A stretch of 64,000 nt of DNA from Halomonas organivorans (GCF_014192055.1 NZ_JACHXM010000012.1:1-64000), one strand, 5' to 3'; positions 45,515 through 56,737 are shown, counted from the first letter of the stretch. Numbers and translations are program-made. The notes: generated by a model from the letters alone, not told the origin.

Positions 45515-47346
45515 TCGACGGTCACGGACTTGGCCAGGTTGCGAGGTTGGTCGACGTCGGTGCCCTTGAGCACGGCGACATGGTACGACAGCAGCTGCAG
45601 GGGCACCGTATAGAGGATCGGTGCCAGGGCATCGCTCACCCGCGGCAGGCGCAGCACGCGGATGCCTTCGCCGTCCTCCAGCGCCACGCCCTCGTCGGCG
45701 AACACGAACAGCTCGCCGCCCCGAGCCCTGACCTCCTGGAGGTTGGACTTGAGCTTGTCGAGCAGGGCATCGTTGGGCGCCACCGCAATCACCGGCATCT
45801 CACCGTCGACCAGCGCCAGGGGGCCGTGCTTGAGCTCACCGGCCGGATAGGCCTCGGCGTGGATATAGGAGATCTCCTTGAGCTTCAGTGCGCCCTCCAG
45901 GGCCACCGGGAATTCGGCCCCGCGGCCGAGGAAAAGCGCATGATGCTTCTCGGCGAAGGCGGCAGACAGCGCTTCGACGGCCGGGTCCAGGGCCAGCACT
46001 TCCCCCACCTGGGCCGGCAGGCCCCGCAAGGCCTCGACCAGCGCCGCCTGCTCGTCGGCGTCCTGTCCACGCACGCGCCCCAGCGCCAGCGTCAGCAGCA
46101 TCAGCGCGGTGAGCTGGGTGGTGAAGGCCTTGGTGGAAGCCACGCCGATCTCGGGGCCCGCCTGGGTCATCAGCGTCAGGTCCGACTCGCGCACCAGGGA
46201 ACTCCCCGGCACGTTGCAGATCGCCAGGCTGCCCAGGTAGCCGAGCTGCTTGGCAAAACGCAGCGCCGCCAGGGTGTCGGCGGTCTCGCCGGACTGCGAG
46301 AGGGTCACGAACAGCGTGCCCTCGGGCACCACTACGCGGCGATAGCGATATTCCGAGGCCACCTCGACCTGCACCGGCACCCCCGCGTAGCGCTCCAGCC
46401 AGTAGCGCGCCACCATGCCGGCATGGTAGCTGGTACCGCACGCCACGACATGGATCTGGCGCACCTTGCCGAACAGCGTCTCCGCTTCGGGGCCGAAGCT
46501 CTCCACCAGAGCGCTGCGCTCGCCCAGCCGCCCCTCCAGGGCCGCGGCGATCACCGCCGGCTGCTCGTGGATCTCCTTGAGCATGAAGTGTCGATAGCCG
46601 CCCTTGCTGGCGGCGCCGTCGCCATATTCGAAAGTCTGTACCTGCCGCGTTACCGGCGTCCCGTCGGCATCGAAGATCTCCACCTTGCCAGCGGACGACA
46701 GCCGCACCATGTCACCTTCTTCAAGGTATATGAAGCGGTCGGTGACCTGCAGCAGCGCCAGCGGGTCCGAAGCCAGGAAGGCCTCCTCGATGCCGACGCC
46801 GACCACCAGCGGGCTTCCCTGGCGGGCGCCGATCACCACCCCCGGCTCGTCGGCGTGGACCACGCCCAGTGCGTAGGCACCGTCGAGACGCGCCAGCACG
46901 CGCTGCACGCCTCCCAGCAGGTCGCCCTGGCGCCCCGTCTCACGGGAGATCAGGTGGGCCATCACCTCGGTGTCGGTCTCGGAGGTAAAGACATAGCCAT
47001 CGGCTTCGAGCTCAGCTCTCAGCGCCTCGTGATTCTCGATGATGCCGTTATGCACCAGTGCCAGGCGCTCGCCGGACTGGTGGGGGTGGGCGTTCTCCTC
47101 GCTGGGCCGGCCGTGGGTGGCCCAGCGGGTGTGGGCGATGCCGGTATGGCCCGACAGGGGCGCGGCGACAAGCTTTTCCTCCAGGGCCGCCACCTTGCCC
47201 AGGGCACGGCGACGCGCCAGCTGCCCGTCATGGCCCGAGACGGCCATGCCGGCGGAATCGTAACCGCGGTACTCCAACCGCTTGAGCCCTTCCAGGAGGA
47301 TGCCTTGAACGTTACGTTGGGCGACGGCGCCGACGATGCCACACAT
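45511..47346 (-). CDS. glmS: Glutamine-fructose-6-phosphate aminotransferase
   Basis: 611 residues. MCGIVGAVAQRN places the nucleophilic cysteine right after the initiator methionine. An N-terminal glutaminase domain (HTRWATHGRPSEENAHPH) and two SIS domains (VACGTSYHAGMVARYWLE, SQSGETADTLAALRFAK, LGRGAEFPVALEGALKLKEISYIHAEAY) complete the enzyme. It makes glucosamine-6-phosphate for peptidoglycan and LPS. It follows glmU by 10 bases and ends in SVTVE like its relatives. Confidence 0.98.
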   Translation of the reverse strand: MCGIVGAVAQRNVQGILLEGLKRLEYRGYDSAGMAVSGHDGQLARRRALGKVAALEEKLVAAPLSGHTGIAHTRWATHGRPSEENAHPHQSGERLALVHNGIIENHEALRAELEADGYVFTSETDTEVMAHLISRETGRQGDLLGGVQRVLARLDGAYALGVVHADEPGVVIGARQGSPLVVGVGIEEAFLASDPLALLQVTDRFIYLEEGDMVRLSSAGKVEIFDADGTPVTRQVQTFEYGDGAASKGGYRHFMLKEIHEQPAVIAAALEGRLGERSALVESFGPEAETLFGKVRQIHVVACGTSYHAGMVARYWLERYAGVPVQVEVASEYRYRRVVVPEGTLFVTLSQSGETADTLAALRFAKQLGYLGSLAICNVPGSSLVRESDLTLMTQAGPEIGVASTKAFTTQLTALMLLTLALGRVRGQDADEQAALVEALRGLPAQVGEVLALDPAVEALSAAFAEKHHALFLGRGAEFPVALEGALKLKEISYIHAEAYPAGELKHGPLALVDGEMPVIAVAPNDALLDKLKSNLQEVRARGGELFVFADEGVALEDGEGIRVLRLPRVSDALAPILYTVPLQLLSYHVAVLKGTDVDQPRNLAKSVTVE

Positions 47347-47356
47347 GGTTCACTCC

Positions 47357-48724
47357 TCAGAGATCGTCTTTCTTGACCGGCCGCTGCCAGTCTTCCTTGT
47401 TGATCAGGCGCCCCCGGCTCACTGCCAGGGTGTTGTCGGCCACGTCACGGCTGAGCGTGGAGCCGGCACCCACGGTGGCGCCCTTGCCTACGCTGATCGG
47501 CGCCACCAGGGCGGTGTTGGAACCGATGAAGGCGCCGTCACCGATCTCGGTACGATGCTTGTTGGCTCCATCGTAGTTGCAGGTGATGGTTCCCGCGCCC
47601 ACGTTGACATCACGCCCCAAACGGGCGTCGCCCACATAGCTGAGGTGGTTGATCTTGCTGCCCTCGCCTACCTCGGCGTTCTTGGTCTCGACGAAGTTGC
47701 CAACCTTGGCGCCCACTGCCAGGCGCGAACCGGGGCGCAGCCGGGCGAAGGGACCGATGCGGTTGCGACCGGCCGCCACGGCGCCCTCGATGACACTGTG
47801 AGCTTCGATGACCGTTTCGGCGCCGACATGGCTGTCGCGGATCACGCAGTAGGGGCCGACGCGCACGCCCTCGCCGAGCTCGACGTCGCCCTCGAAGACG
47901 CAGCCCACGTCGATCTCCACGTCATGACCGCAGCGCAGGGTGCCGCGCACGTCGAGACGCTCGGGATCGGCCAGGGCCACACCCGCGGCCATCAGCGCCT
48001 CGGCGGAATCGCGCTGGCAGGCCCGCTCCAGGCGTGCCATCTGGGCGCGGTCATTGACCCCCTCGACCTCCAGTGCCCGCGCCGGCTGAGCGGTGGCGAT
48101 CTTCACGCCCTCCGCGGCGGCCATGGCAATGACGTCGGTCAGGTAATACTCGCCCTGGGCATTGTCGGCAGACAGCCTCGGCAGCCAGCGGCGCAGCTGG
48201 GCGGCGGTCATGGCCATGATCCCGGTATTGCACTCGCGCACCGCGCGTTCGGCCTCGGAGGCGTCCTTGTGCTCGACGATGGCCACGGCCTCGCCGGCCT
48301 CATCGCGCAGGATGCGGCCATAGCCGTTGGGATCCTCGAGCGTCACGGTGAGCAGCCCCAGGTGCTGCTCGTCGACGCGTGCCAGCAGGTCGCGCAGGGT
48401 CTCGCGCCGGATCAGCGGCACGTCGCCGTAGAGCACCAGCACCTTGCCTTCCCCCAGGCCCTCGAGGGCCTGGGCCACGGCGTGCCCGGTGCCCTTCTGC
48501 TCGGTCTGGCGGGCAAAACGCACCCGGCAGTCGGCCAGCGCTTCGCGGACATGCTCGGCGCCATGGCCGACCACCACATGAGTCCGCTCGGCCTCGAGCC
48601 CGGCGGCGGTATCGATCACGTGACGCACCAGGGGCTTGCCGGCCAGGCGGTGCAGCACCTTGGGCAGGGTCGAACGCATCCGGGTCCCCTGCCCGGCCGC
48701 CAGTATCACCACGTCGAGGCTCAT
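47357..48724 (-). CDS. glmU: Bifunctional GlcNAc-1-P uridyltransferase / GlcN-1-P acetyltransferase
   Basis: 455 residues. N-terminal pyrophosphorylase LAAGQGTRMRSTLPKVLHRLAGKP (8-31) and YGDVPLI; C-terminal left-handed beta-helix with hexapeptide repeats (GRNRIGPFARLRPGSRLAVGAKVGNFVETKNAEVGEGSKINHLSYVGDA) holding the acetyltransferase site. It yields UDP-GlcNAc, using the product pathway of glmS. The ATG at 48724 is the family start. Upstream it is 32 bases from apbE. Confidence 0.98.
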   Translation of the reverse strand: MSLDVVILAAGQGTRMRSTLPKVLHRLAGKPLVRHVIDTAAGLEAERTHVVVGHGAEHVREALADCRVRFARQTEQKGTGHAVAQALEGLGEGKVLVLYGDVPLIRRETLRDLLARVDEQHLGLLTVTLEDPNGYGRILRDEAGEAVAIVEHKDASEAERAVRECNTGIMAMTAAQLRRWLPRLSADNAQGEYYLTDVIAMAAAEGVKIATAQPARALEVEGVNDRAQMARLERACQRDSAEALMAAGVALADPERLDVRGTLRCGHDVEIDVGCVFEGDVELGEGVRVGPYCVIRDSHVGAETVIEAHSVIEGAVAAGRNRIGPFARLRPGSRLAVGAKVGNFVETKNAEVGEGSKINHLSYVGDARLGRDVNVGAGTITCNYDGANKHRTEIGDGAFIGSNTALVAPISVGKGATVGAGSTLSRDVADNTLAVSRGRLINKEDWQRPVKKDDL

Positions 48725-48756
48725 CGTGACTCCTTGTCCATCATCGTTGAATCGGT

Positions 48757-49881
48757 TCATTCTAGTGCGTCGGAGGCCTCGGCATCCACGCCAGCGGCGT
48801 CGCCCGAGCCATCGGCCACCCGGATGCCCATTTCCTCGAGCCTGTCGCGACCGAAGCGAGCGGCGAAGGCCGGGCTGGCCTGGCTCCACCAGCCATCGCC
48901 GGCATCGTTGCGTACCAGCATCAGCACGGCCAGATCATGACGGCGTGCCAGCGTCATGCCCTCATCCTCGCCGAGCACCGACATGGCCGTGGCCCAGGCG
49001 TCGGCCCTGGCATTGGAGGCATCCACCACCGTCACCGAGGCCAGACGATGGCGAATCGGCCGCCCGGTACGCGGATCGATGGTGTGCGAGTAGCGGCGTC
49101 CATCCTGCTCGAAGTAGTTGCGGTAGTCGCCGGAGGTGGCCACCGAGGTGTTCTCGAGCGGCAGCACGAACTTGGCTTGGGGACGGCCATCGCGGGGAAT
49201 CTCGACGCCGATGCGCCAGGGCTCGGCTTCGCCGTCGCGATGCCCGGCCACCTCGAGTTCGCCACCGATGTTGACCAGGTAGTCGTCGATGCCTTGATCG
49301 GCCAGATAGGCCGCGACTCGGTCGGTGGCATACCCCTTGGCCACCCCGGACAGGTCGACGAACACGTCCTTCAGCCGTCGTGCGCGATTCGCCGCGACAT
49401 CGAGCTCCAGGGTATCCATGCCCACTTCGGCGAGTCGCTGCTCGATCAGTTCGTCCTCCGGCACGGCACGGGGGCGTGCCTCGGGCCCGAAGCTCCACAG
49501 GTTGACCAGCCCTCCCACGGTGACGTCAAAGGCACCGCCGCTGGCTTCGCCCACCTGGTGAGCGATCGACAATACCTTGATCAGCGGCGCCGACAGCGTC
49601 TGCCACTCGCCCAGGGGCGCATGATTGAAGGCCACCAGCTCGGCGTCGTCGCGATAGGTGGACATGGATGCATCGATGCTCTCGAGCTCGTCGAGGATGC
49701 CGTCTTCAAGCGCATCGCGGCGCTCGGCGGTGATCGGGTCGGCGATGCTCACCTGATAGAAGGTACCGAAGATATCGCCCTCTAGCGTGACCGGGGTGTC
49801 CAGGGTCCGCTCCGAGCAGCCGGCCAGCAGGGCGACCAGCAGCAGCGTCAGGAAGGCGAGGCGATGGGTAGGAAGGGTCAT
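48757..49881 (-). CDS. apbE: FAD:protein FMN transferase ApbE
   Basis: 374 residues. A lipoprotein signal with lipobox LLAGC (C22) anchors it to the periplasmic side. FGTFYQVSI, FDVTVGGLVNLWSFGP, VFVDLSGVAKGYATDRVAAYL, YLVNIGGELEVAG, and SGDYRNYFEQDGRRYSHTIDPRTGRP are ApbE signatures. The enzyme attaches FMN to periplasmic threonines, for example in NqrB/NqrC or RnfG. It lies upstream of glmU with its own start; a dispersed repeat sits in its 5' gap. Confidence 0.95.
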   Translation of the reverse strand: MTLPTHRLAFLTLLLVALLAGCSERTLDTPVTLEGDIFGTFYQVSIADPITAERRDALEDGILDELESIDASMSTYRDDAELVAFNHAPLGEWQTLSAPLIKVLSIAHQVGEASGGAFDVTVGGLVNLWSFGPEARPRAVPEDELIEQRLAEVGMDTLELDVAANRARRLKDVFVDLSGVAKGYATDRVAAYLADQGIDDYLVNIGGELEVAGHRDGEAEPWRIGVEIPRDGRPQAKFVLPLENTSVATSGDYRNYFEQDGRRYSHTIDPRTGRPIRHRLASVTVVDASNARADAWATAMSVLGEDEGMTLARRHDLAVLMLVRNDAGDGWWSQASPAFAARFGRDRLEEMGIRVADGSGDAAGVDAEASDALE

Positions 49882-49904
49882 GGGGACTCCAACAAAGAAA
49901 TAAA

Positions 49905-49971
49905 CCAGAATCGCTAGGTTCGTTCCCGACGAACCAACGCACTTCCCTCGTCCATGTGGGTCGTCGAGCGC
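49905..49971 (-). repeat. 67-bp dispersed repeat, copy 2
   Basis: Reverse complement of the element at 19522-19588: 55 of 60 plus 6 of 7 positions identical. The inverted repeat AGGTTCG...CGAACC is kept in both copies although one loop base changed. It lies 24 bases upstream of the apbE start and 21 bases from the uppP stop, so it may be the uppP terminator. Confidence 0.8.
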
Positions 49972-49991
49972 AACAATAAATCAGGGTTTCC

Positions 49992-50789
49992 TCAGCCGAA
50001 CAGCCAGATCAGGGCTACACCCAGCAACAGCCGGTAGACCACGAAGGGCTGCATGCCGATTCGGCGGATGAAGGCCAGGAAGAAGTGGATGCACAGGTAG
50101 GCGCTGATGCCCGACAGCAGGGTACCCGCCGCCAGGTCGCCCCAGGCCACCGGTAGCGGCGTCTCGAGCAGGTCCAGGGTCTCAAGCCCGCCGGCCAGGA
50201 TGATCACCGGGATCGACAGCAGGAAGGAGAAGCGTGCCGCCGCCTCACGGGTCAGCCCCAGCATCAGCGCCGCGGTCATGGTGATGCCGGAGCGCGAGGT
50301 ACCGGGGATCAGCGCCAGGGCCTGGGCCAGGCCGATCCACAGGGCATCGCGCCAGCTCATTCGATACTCGCTGCGCGTGCCGCGATGGCGCCAGTCGGCG
50401 ACGCCCAATACCACGCCGAACACGATCAGTCCCCCGGCCAGCACCAGCGGCGAACGCATCACCGCCTCGATGGTGTCCTTGAACGCCAGCCCCGCCAGGC
50501 CCACCGGGGTGGTCGCCAGGATCACCCACCAGGCCAGCCGAGCGTCGTCGTCGGTCCCGTGGCCGGCGATGCTGCGGCACCAGCTGGTCACCATGGCGAC
50601 GAGTTCATGACGGAAATAGATCACCACCGCCGCCAGGCTGCCCAAGTGCAAGGCCACGTCGAAGGCCAGCCCCTGGTCGGGCCAGTCGGTGAACACCGGT
50701 ACCAGGATAAGATGGGCGGAACTGGAGATCGGCAGGAACTCGGTCAGCCCCTGAACGAGGGAAAGCAGGACGATCTGTAGCCAATCCAT
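49992..50789 (-). CDS. uppP: Undecaprenyl-diphosphate phosphatase
   Basis: 265 residues, about eight helices. VQGLTEFLPISSSAHLIL (about 13-30) and ALIPGTSRSGITMTAALMLGL carry the catalytic glutamate and the PGTSRSG phosphatase motif of the BacA/UppP family. It recycles the lipid carrier for peptidoglycan synthesis, and high expression gives bacitracin resistance. The ATG at 50789 is the family start (MDWLQIVLLSLVQG). Confidence 0.96.
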   Translation of the reverse strand: MDWLQIVLLSLVQGLTEFLPISSSAHLILVPVFTDWPDQGLAFDVALHLGSLAAVVIYFRHELVAMVTSWCRSIAGHGTDDDARLAWWVILATTPVGLAGLAFKDTIEAVMRSPLVLAGGLIVFGVVLGVADWRHRGTRSEYRMSWRDALWIGLAQALALIPGTSRSGITMTAALMLGLTREAAARFSFLLSIPVIILAGGLETLDLLETPLPVAWGDLAAGTLLSGISAYLCIHFFLAFIRRIGMQPFVVYRLLLGVALIWLFG

Positions 50790-50869
50790 GGGTGGCGATT
50801 CTCGGTGAGTGGAAACAGTGTTCGAAGCAGGGCCAGAGCATACAGGTCCCGGCGCTCGCTGTCCGCCCG

Positions 50870-52240
50870 TCAGCCGCCGGACAGCAACAGGGTGGCGATA
50901 CTGAAGTAGATCAGCACCCCGGAGGCATCGATCATGGTGGTGACCAGCGGCGCCGAGGCGGTGGCAGGATCCCATCCCAGTCGATCGAGAACGAAGGGCA
51001 GGCACATGCCCAGCAGGCTGCCGAACAGCACGATGGCGATCATGCTGATCGCCACCACCAGCGCCACCGTCTCACCACCGCGAAAGACGCCGATCGGGGC
51101 CACGGCGAGTGCCATGGTCAGCCCCAGCGAACCGGCTACCAGCAGCTCGCGGCCGAGCAGCTTGCCCCAGTCGCGCACCCCGACATCGCCAGTGGCCATG
51201 CCGCGCACCATCAGAGTGGCGGCCTGGGCACCGGCATTGCCGCCACTGCCGATCAGCAGCGGCAGGAAGAACACCAGGGCTACCTGGGCCGAGATGGTCG
51301 CTTCGTAATGGGCGATCCCGGCCCCCGACAGCAGGTTGCCGAACACCAGCAGCACCAGCCAGGTCACGCGCTTGCGATACAGGCTCCACAGCGGCACCCG
51401 GCTGACGCCGTCCTCCAGGGCACCGATCGACATCCCCTTGTGGATATCTTCGGTGGCCTCGGACTCCACCACGTCCAGTGCGTCGTCGTGGGTGACGATG
51501 CCCACCAGACGCCGCGCTTCGTCCACCACCGGCAGCGCCAGCAGGTCGTAGCGAGCCACGACCCGGGCCACCTCCTCCTGGGGGGTGTCCACGGTGGTAT
51601 GGATGACGTCGTGAATCATCAGGTCGTCGACCCGCGCCCCGGGCCGCGCCACCATCAGCTGACGCAGCGACATGGTACCGGCCAGCCGCCCCTCGGGATC
51701 GATCACGTACAACTGATAGACGGTCTCGGCATCCGGCGCGGTCTGACGCACCCGCATCATCGCCCGTGACACCGTCATGCCGGCGGGGATCGCCACGTAG
51801 TCCGAGGTCATCAACGCTCCGGCCGTGCCCTCCTCGTAACTCGCCAGGCGCTTGAGTTCCTCGCGCTCCTGGTGGGCCATGCGCCGCAGCAGCGCCTCAC
51901 GACGGTCGTCATCGAGCACCTTGAACAGGTCGGCCCGCTCGTCGGCCCCCATCTCCTCGAGCATCGCCTGAAGGCGGTCGTCGCCCATGCCGGCCGTGAA
52001 CGCCAGCTGCTCTTCACCATGAAGATGGCCGATGACGCTGGCCTGGCGCTCCAGCGGCAGGCAATCCAGCAGGGCCCGGGCGCGTAGCGCATCCTCGTCC
52101 TCGAGCAGATCCTGCAGGATCTCGGCGATGTCGGCGGAGCGCAGCTCCGGCAGCTGGGCGTCCAGCCGCGCGCGATCGTCCACCTCCAGGGCGGCGAGCA
52201 GAGAGTCCTTGTGACGGTTCAGGCTATCTTCGAGCGGCAT
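50870..52240 (-). CDS. mgtE: Magnesium transporter MgtE
   Basis: 456 residues: N-terminal helical superhelix (1-130; ILQDLLEDEDALRARALLDCLP, RREALLRRMAHQEREELKRL), two CBS domains (about 135-260; AGTMSLRQLMVARPGARVDDLMI, VGIVTHDDALDVVESEATED) and five helices (280-456) with GSGGNAGAQAATLMVRGMATGD, the Mg2+-selective pore. It is a Mg2+ gated channel closed by high internal Mg2+. It comes after the atp operon and a strong terminator. No ykoK-type riboswitch was recognised upstream. Confidence 0.95.
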   Translation of the reverse strand: MPLEDSLNRHKDSLLAALEVDDRARLDAQLPELRSADIAEILQDLLEDEDALRARALLDCLPLERQASVIGHLHGEEQLAFTAGMGDDRLQAMLEEMGADERADLFKVLDDDRREALLRRMAHQEREELKRLASYEEGTAGALMTSDYVAIPAGMTVSRAMMRVRQTAPDAETVYQLYVIDPEGRLAGTMSLRQLMVARPGARVDDLMIHDVIHTTVDTPQEEVARVVARYDLLALPVVDEARRLVGIVTHDDALDVVESEATEDIHKGMSIGALEDGVSRVPLWSLYRKRVTWLVLLVFGNLLSGAGIAHYEATISAQVALVFFLPLLIGSGGNAGAQAATLMVRGMATGDVGVRDWGKLLGRELLVAGSLGLTMALAVAPIGVFRGGETVALVVAISMIAIVLFGSLLGMCLPFVLDRLGWDPATASAPLVTTMIDASGVLIYFSIATLLLSGG

Positions 52241-52274
52241 GGGCCAAGTCCTTGCGGTGCCGACGCAAACGAAA

Positions 52275-52301
52275 GCGCCCCCCGACGGAATCGGGGGGCG
52301 C
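52275..52301 (-). terminator. Rho-independent terminator of the atp operon
   Basis: GCGCCCCCCGA (52275-52285) and TCGGGGGGCGC (52291-52301) form a perfect 11-bp stem with a 5-base loop. On the minus strand it is followed by TTTCGTTT. It lies 27 bases after the atpC stop. mgtE (start 52240) must therefore have its own promoter in a very short space or rely on read-through. Confidence 0.9.
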
Positions 52302-52327
52302 CATCATCGCACAGGGCGGGAGCAGCG

Positions 52328-52756
52328 TCAGCTGCGGCCCGCCTTGCGCCGCAGCTGCTGGATAGTCCGCAACTGGGCCGCGGCTTCAGCCAGCTCGGCC
52401 GTCGCGCGGGTGTAGTCCAGCTCGGCGGACTTGTCCTGCATGGCCTTGAGGGCCTGCTGGCGAGCCTCCTCGGCGGCGGCCTCGTCCAGGTCGTCGGCGC
52501 GCACGGCGGTATCGGCGAGCACGGTGACCACTTCGGGCTGCACCTCGAGGAAGCCGCCCGAGACATAGAAGTGATCCTCTTCACCTCCGCCACGGACGAT
52601 CCGCACCGGGCCGGGGGCCAGCTCGGTGAGCAGCGGCGTGTGCCCCGCCAGCACACCGAGATCCCCCGCCCGTCCGGCCGCCACGACCTGCTCGGCTTCG
52701 CCGGAGAAGATCGACGCCTCGGCGCTGACGATCTCGCACTTGAAGGTTTTCGTCAT
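52328..52756 (-). CDS. atpC: ATP synthase epsilon subunit
   Basis: 142 residues. TFKCEIVSAEASIFSGEAEQVVAAGRAGDLGVLAGHTPLLTEL is the beta-sandwich N-terminus; the C-terminal helices (AAAEEARQQALKAMQDKSAELDYTRATAELAEAAAQL) can inhibit ATP hydrolysis. It is part of the central stalk of F1. Last gene of the operon, 24 bases after atpD. Confidence 0.97.
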   Translation of the reverse strand: MTKTFKCEIVSAEASIFSGEAEQVVAAGRAGDLGVLAGHTPLLTELAPGPVRIVRGGGEEDHFYVSGGFLEVQPEVVTVLADTAVRADDLDEAAAEEARQQALKAMQDKSAELDYTRATAELAEAAAQLRTIQQLRRKAGRS

Positions 52757-52780
52757 GATGACGTCTCCCAGGTGGAGGGA

Positions 52781-54223
<1,443 letters not shown>

Positions 54224-55105
54224 TTATACGGCGGCGGCGCCACCGACGATCTCGGAGATTTCCTGGGTAATGGCCGCCTGACGGGCCTTGTTGTACACCA
54301 ACTCCAGGTCGTCGATCAGATTGCCGGCATTGTCGGTGGCGCTCTTCATGGCGATCATCCGCGCAGCCTGCTCGCAGGCCACGTTCTCGACCACCGCCTG
54401 ATAGACCTGCGCCTCGACGAAACGCACGAGCAGGCTATCCAACAGCTCCTTGGCATCCGGCTCATACAGGTAGTCCCAGCTTCCGGGACGCTTGTGTTCT
54501 TCGTTCTGCTCTTCGGCACCCATCTCGGGAGACAGGGGCAGCAGTTGGCGAACCACCGGCTTCTGCGTCATGGTGTTGACGAACTCGTTGAACACCACGT
54601 ACAGGCGGTCCAGCTTGCCCTCGTCGTAGGCATCCAGCATCACCTTCACGCTGCCGACCAGGTCGTCGGCCTCCGGCGCCTCGCCCAGGCCGCTCTTGGC
54701 CGCCACCAGGCTGCCGCCGTACTTGCGGAAGAAGGAGGTGGCCTTGCTGCCCAGGGCGCAGAAATCCAGCTCGGCACCGTTGTCGCGCCAGGCCTGGGCG
54801 TCCTTGACGACGGCCTTGAACATGTTGACGTTCAAGCCACCGCACAGGCCGCGGTCACTGGACACCACGATGTAGCCGACCCGCTTGACCTCGCGTTCGA
54901 GCATCCACGGATGCTTGTACTCGGGGTTGGCATCGGCGACGTGGCCGACCACCTTGCGGATCTGCTGGGCGTAGGGCTGGCTGGCCTTCATCCGGTCCTG
55001 CGCCTTGCGCATCTTCGACGCAGCGACCATCTCCATGGCACTGGTGATCTTCTGCGTGTTCTTGATGCTGCCGATCTTGGTGCGTATCTCTTTTGCAGCT
55101 GCCAT
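54224..55105 (-). CDS. atpG: ATP synthase gamma subunit
   Basis: 293 residues. [36 protein letters not shown] and the C-terminal [41 protein letters not shown] are the paired rotor helices of gamma. It turns inside the alpha3-beta3 ring. A perfect hairpin lies in the 71-base gap after atpA. Confidence 0.98.
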   Translation of the reverse strand: MAAAKEIRTKIGSIKNTQKITSAMEMVAASKMRKAQDRMKASQPYAQQIRKVVGHVADANPEYKHPWMLEREVKRVGYIVVSSDRGLCGGLNVNMFKAVVKDAQAWRDNGAELDFCALGSKATSFFRKYGGSLVAAKSGLGEAPEADDLVGSVKVMLDAYDEGKLDRLYVVFNEFVNTMTQKPVVRQLLPLSPEMGAEEQNEEHKRPGSWDYLYEPDAKELLDSLLVRFVEAQVYQAVVENVACEQAARMIAMKSATDNAGNLIDDLELVYNKARQAAITQEISEIVGGAAAV

Positions 55106-55143
55106 AGCGATCTACTCCGTTCGTGGCCCTCAGAAAGCTCCAG

Positions 55144-55169
55144 GGCCCGCTCCCCGAAGGGAGCGGGCC
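55144..55169 (-). terminator. Intra-operon hairpin between atpA and atpG
   Basis: GGCCCGCTCCC (55144-55154) and GGGAGCGGGCC (55159-55169) pair over 11 bases around CGAA (TTCG on the transcript strand, a very stable tetraloop). There is no T-run. It may tune expression of atpG, D and C or protect the atpA message end rather than end transcription. Confidence 0.7.
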
Positions 55170-55176
55170 GGCGGGG

Positions 55177-56721
55177 TCACCAGCTCTGAGTGGCCTTGAA
55201 CTTGTCGAGACCGGCCTTCAGGCCGCTCTTGATCTCGTCGCTGTAGTCGCCGGACTCATTGATCTTGTCGAGCAGCTCGGCGTGCTCCGACTTCATGTAG
55301 TCCTGCAGGGCACGCTCGAAATCCAGCACCTTGCTGACCTCGACGTCTTCCAGGTAGCCCTCGTTGGCGGCATACAGGGAGATGGCCATCTGGGCCACGG
55401 ACATCGGCGCGTACTGGTTCTGCTTCATCAGCTCGGTGACGCGCTGACCGTGCTCCAGCTGCTTGCGGGTGGCCTCGTCCAGATCGGAGGCGAACTGGGC
55501 GAAGGCCGCCAGCTCGCGGTACTGGGCCAGGGCCAGACGCACGCTGCCGCCGAGCTTCTTGATGATCTTGGTCTGGGCGGAGCCACCGACACGCGACACC
55601 GAGAGACCGGCGTTGATGGCCGGACGGATGCCCGAGTTGAACAGATCGGTCTCGAGGAAGATCTGGCCGTCGGTGATCGAGATCACGTTGGTCGGAACGA
55701 ACGCGGAGACGTCGCCGCCCTGGGTCTCGATGATCGGCAGCGCGGTCAGCGAGCCGGTCTTGCCCTTCACTTCGCCGTTGGTGAACTTCTCGACGTAGTC
55801 GGCATTGACGCGCGCGGCGCGCTCGAGCAGACGGGAGTGGAGGTAGAAGACGTCACCCGGGAAGGCTTCACGGCCCGGCGGACGACGCAGCAGCAGGGAG
55901 ACCTGACGATAGGCCACGGCCTGCTTGGACAGATCGTCATAGACGATCATGGCGTCTTCACCGCGGTCGCGGAAGTACTCGCCCATGGTGCAGCCGGAGT
56001 AGGCGGCCAGGAACTGCATCGGGGCCGGATCGGCGGCGCCGGCGGCGACCACGATGGTGTGCTCCATGGCGCCGTGCTCTTCCAGCTTGCGCACCACGTT
56101 GGCGATGGTCGACTGCTTCTGGCCGATGGCCACGTAGACGCAGGTGACACCGGTGCCCTTCTGGTTGATGATCGCGTCGACGGCGATCGCGGTCTTGCCG
56201 ATCTGGCGGTCGCCGATGATCAGCTCACGCTGGCCGCGGCCGATCGGCACCATGGCGTCGATGGACTTGAAGCCGGTCTGGATCGGCTGGTCGACGGATT
56301 GACGGGTGATGACGCCGGGGGCGACCTTTTCCACCGCGTCGGTGAGCTCGGTGCCGAGCTCGCCCTTGCCGTCGATCGGGTTACCCAGGGCGTCGACCAC
56401 GCGACCGCGCAGCTCGGGACCCACCGGCACCTCGAGGATGCGGCCGGTGCACTGGGCAGTCATGCCCTCTTCGAGCTGCAGGTAGTCGCCCAGCACCACG
56501 GCGCCGACGTTGTCGCGCTCGAGGTTGAGCGTCATGCCGAAGATGCCGCCCGGGAACTCGATCATCTCACCGAACATCGCGTCGGTGAGACCGTGGATCT
56601 GCACGATACCGTCAGACACGCTGACGATGGTGCCCTGGTTGCGGGCTTCGGATGCGACATCCAGCTTTTCGATACGCTGCTTGATGATGTCGCTGATCTC
56701 GGAAGGATTCAGTTGCTGCAT
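55177..56721 (-). CDS. atpA: ATP synthase alpha subunit
   Basis: 514 residues. [20 protein letters not shown], Walker A GDRQIGKT (170-177), and [32 protein letters not shown] identify alpha, which forms the F1 ring with beta and carries the non-catalytic nucleotide sites. Start 56721 follows GGGACATGGC; upstream codons overlap atpH poorly. It is 16 bases from the atpH stop. Confidence 0.98.
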   Translation of the reverse strand: MQQLNPSEISDIIKQRIEKLDVASEARNQGTIVSVSDGIVQIHGLTDAMFGEMIEFPGGIFGMTLNLERDNVGAVVLGDYLQLEEGMTAQCTGRILEVPVGPELRGRVVDALGNPIDGKGELGTELTDAVEKVAPGVITRQSVDQPIQTGFKSIDAMVPIGRGQRELIIGDRQIGKTAIAVDAIINQKGTGVTCVYVAIGQKQSTIANVVRKLEEHGAMEHTIVVAAGAADPAPMQFLAAYSGCTMGEYFRDRGEDAMIVYDDLSKQAVAYRQVSLLLRRPPGREAFPGDVFYLHSRLLERAARVNADYVEKFTNGEVKGKTGSLTALPIIETQGGDVSAFVPTNVISITDGQIFLETDLFNSGIRPAINAGLSVSRVGGSAQTKIIKKLGGSVRLALAQYRELAAFAQFASDLDEATRKQLEHGQRVTELMKQNQYAPMSVAQMAISLYAANEGYLEDVEVSKVLDFERALQDYMKSEHAELLDKINESGDYSDEIKSGLKAGLDKFKATQSW

Positions 56722-56737
56722 GCCATGTCCCTCAGGC

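Noticed and set aside
47340-47360. glmS ribozyme/riboswitch upstream of glmS
   Set aside because: Only 10 bases separate glmU and glmS, and this control type belongs to Gram-positive bacteria.
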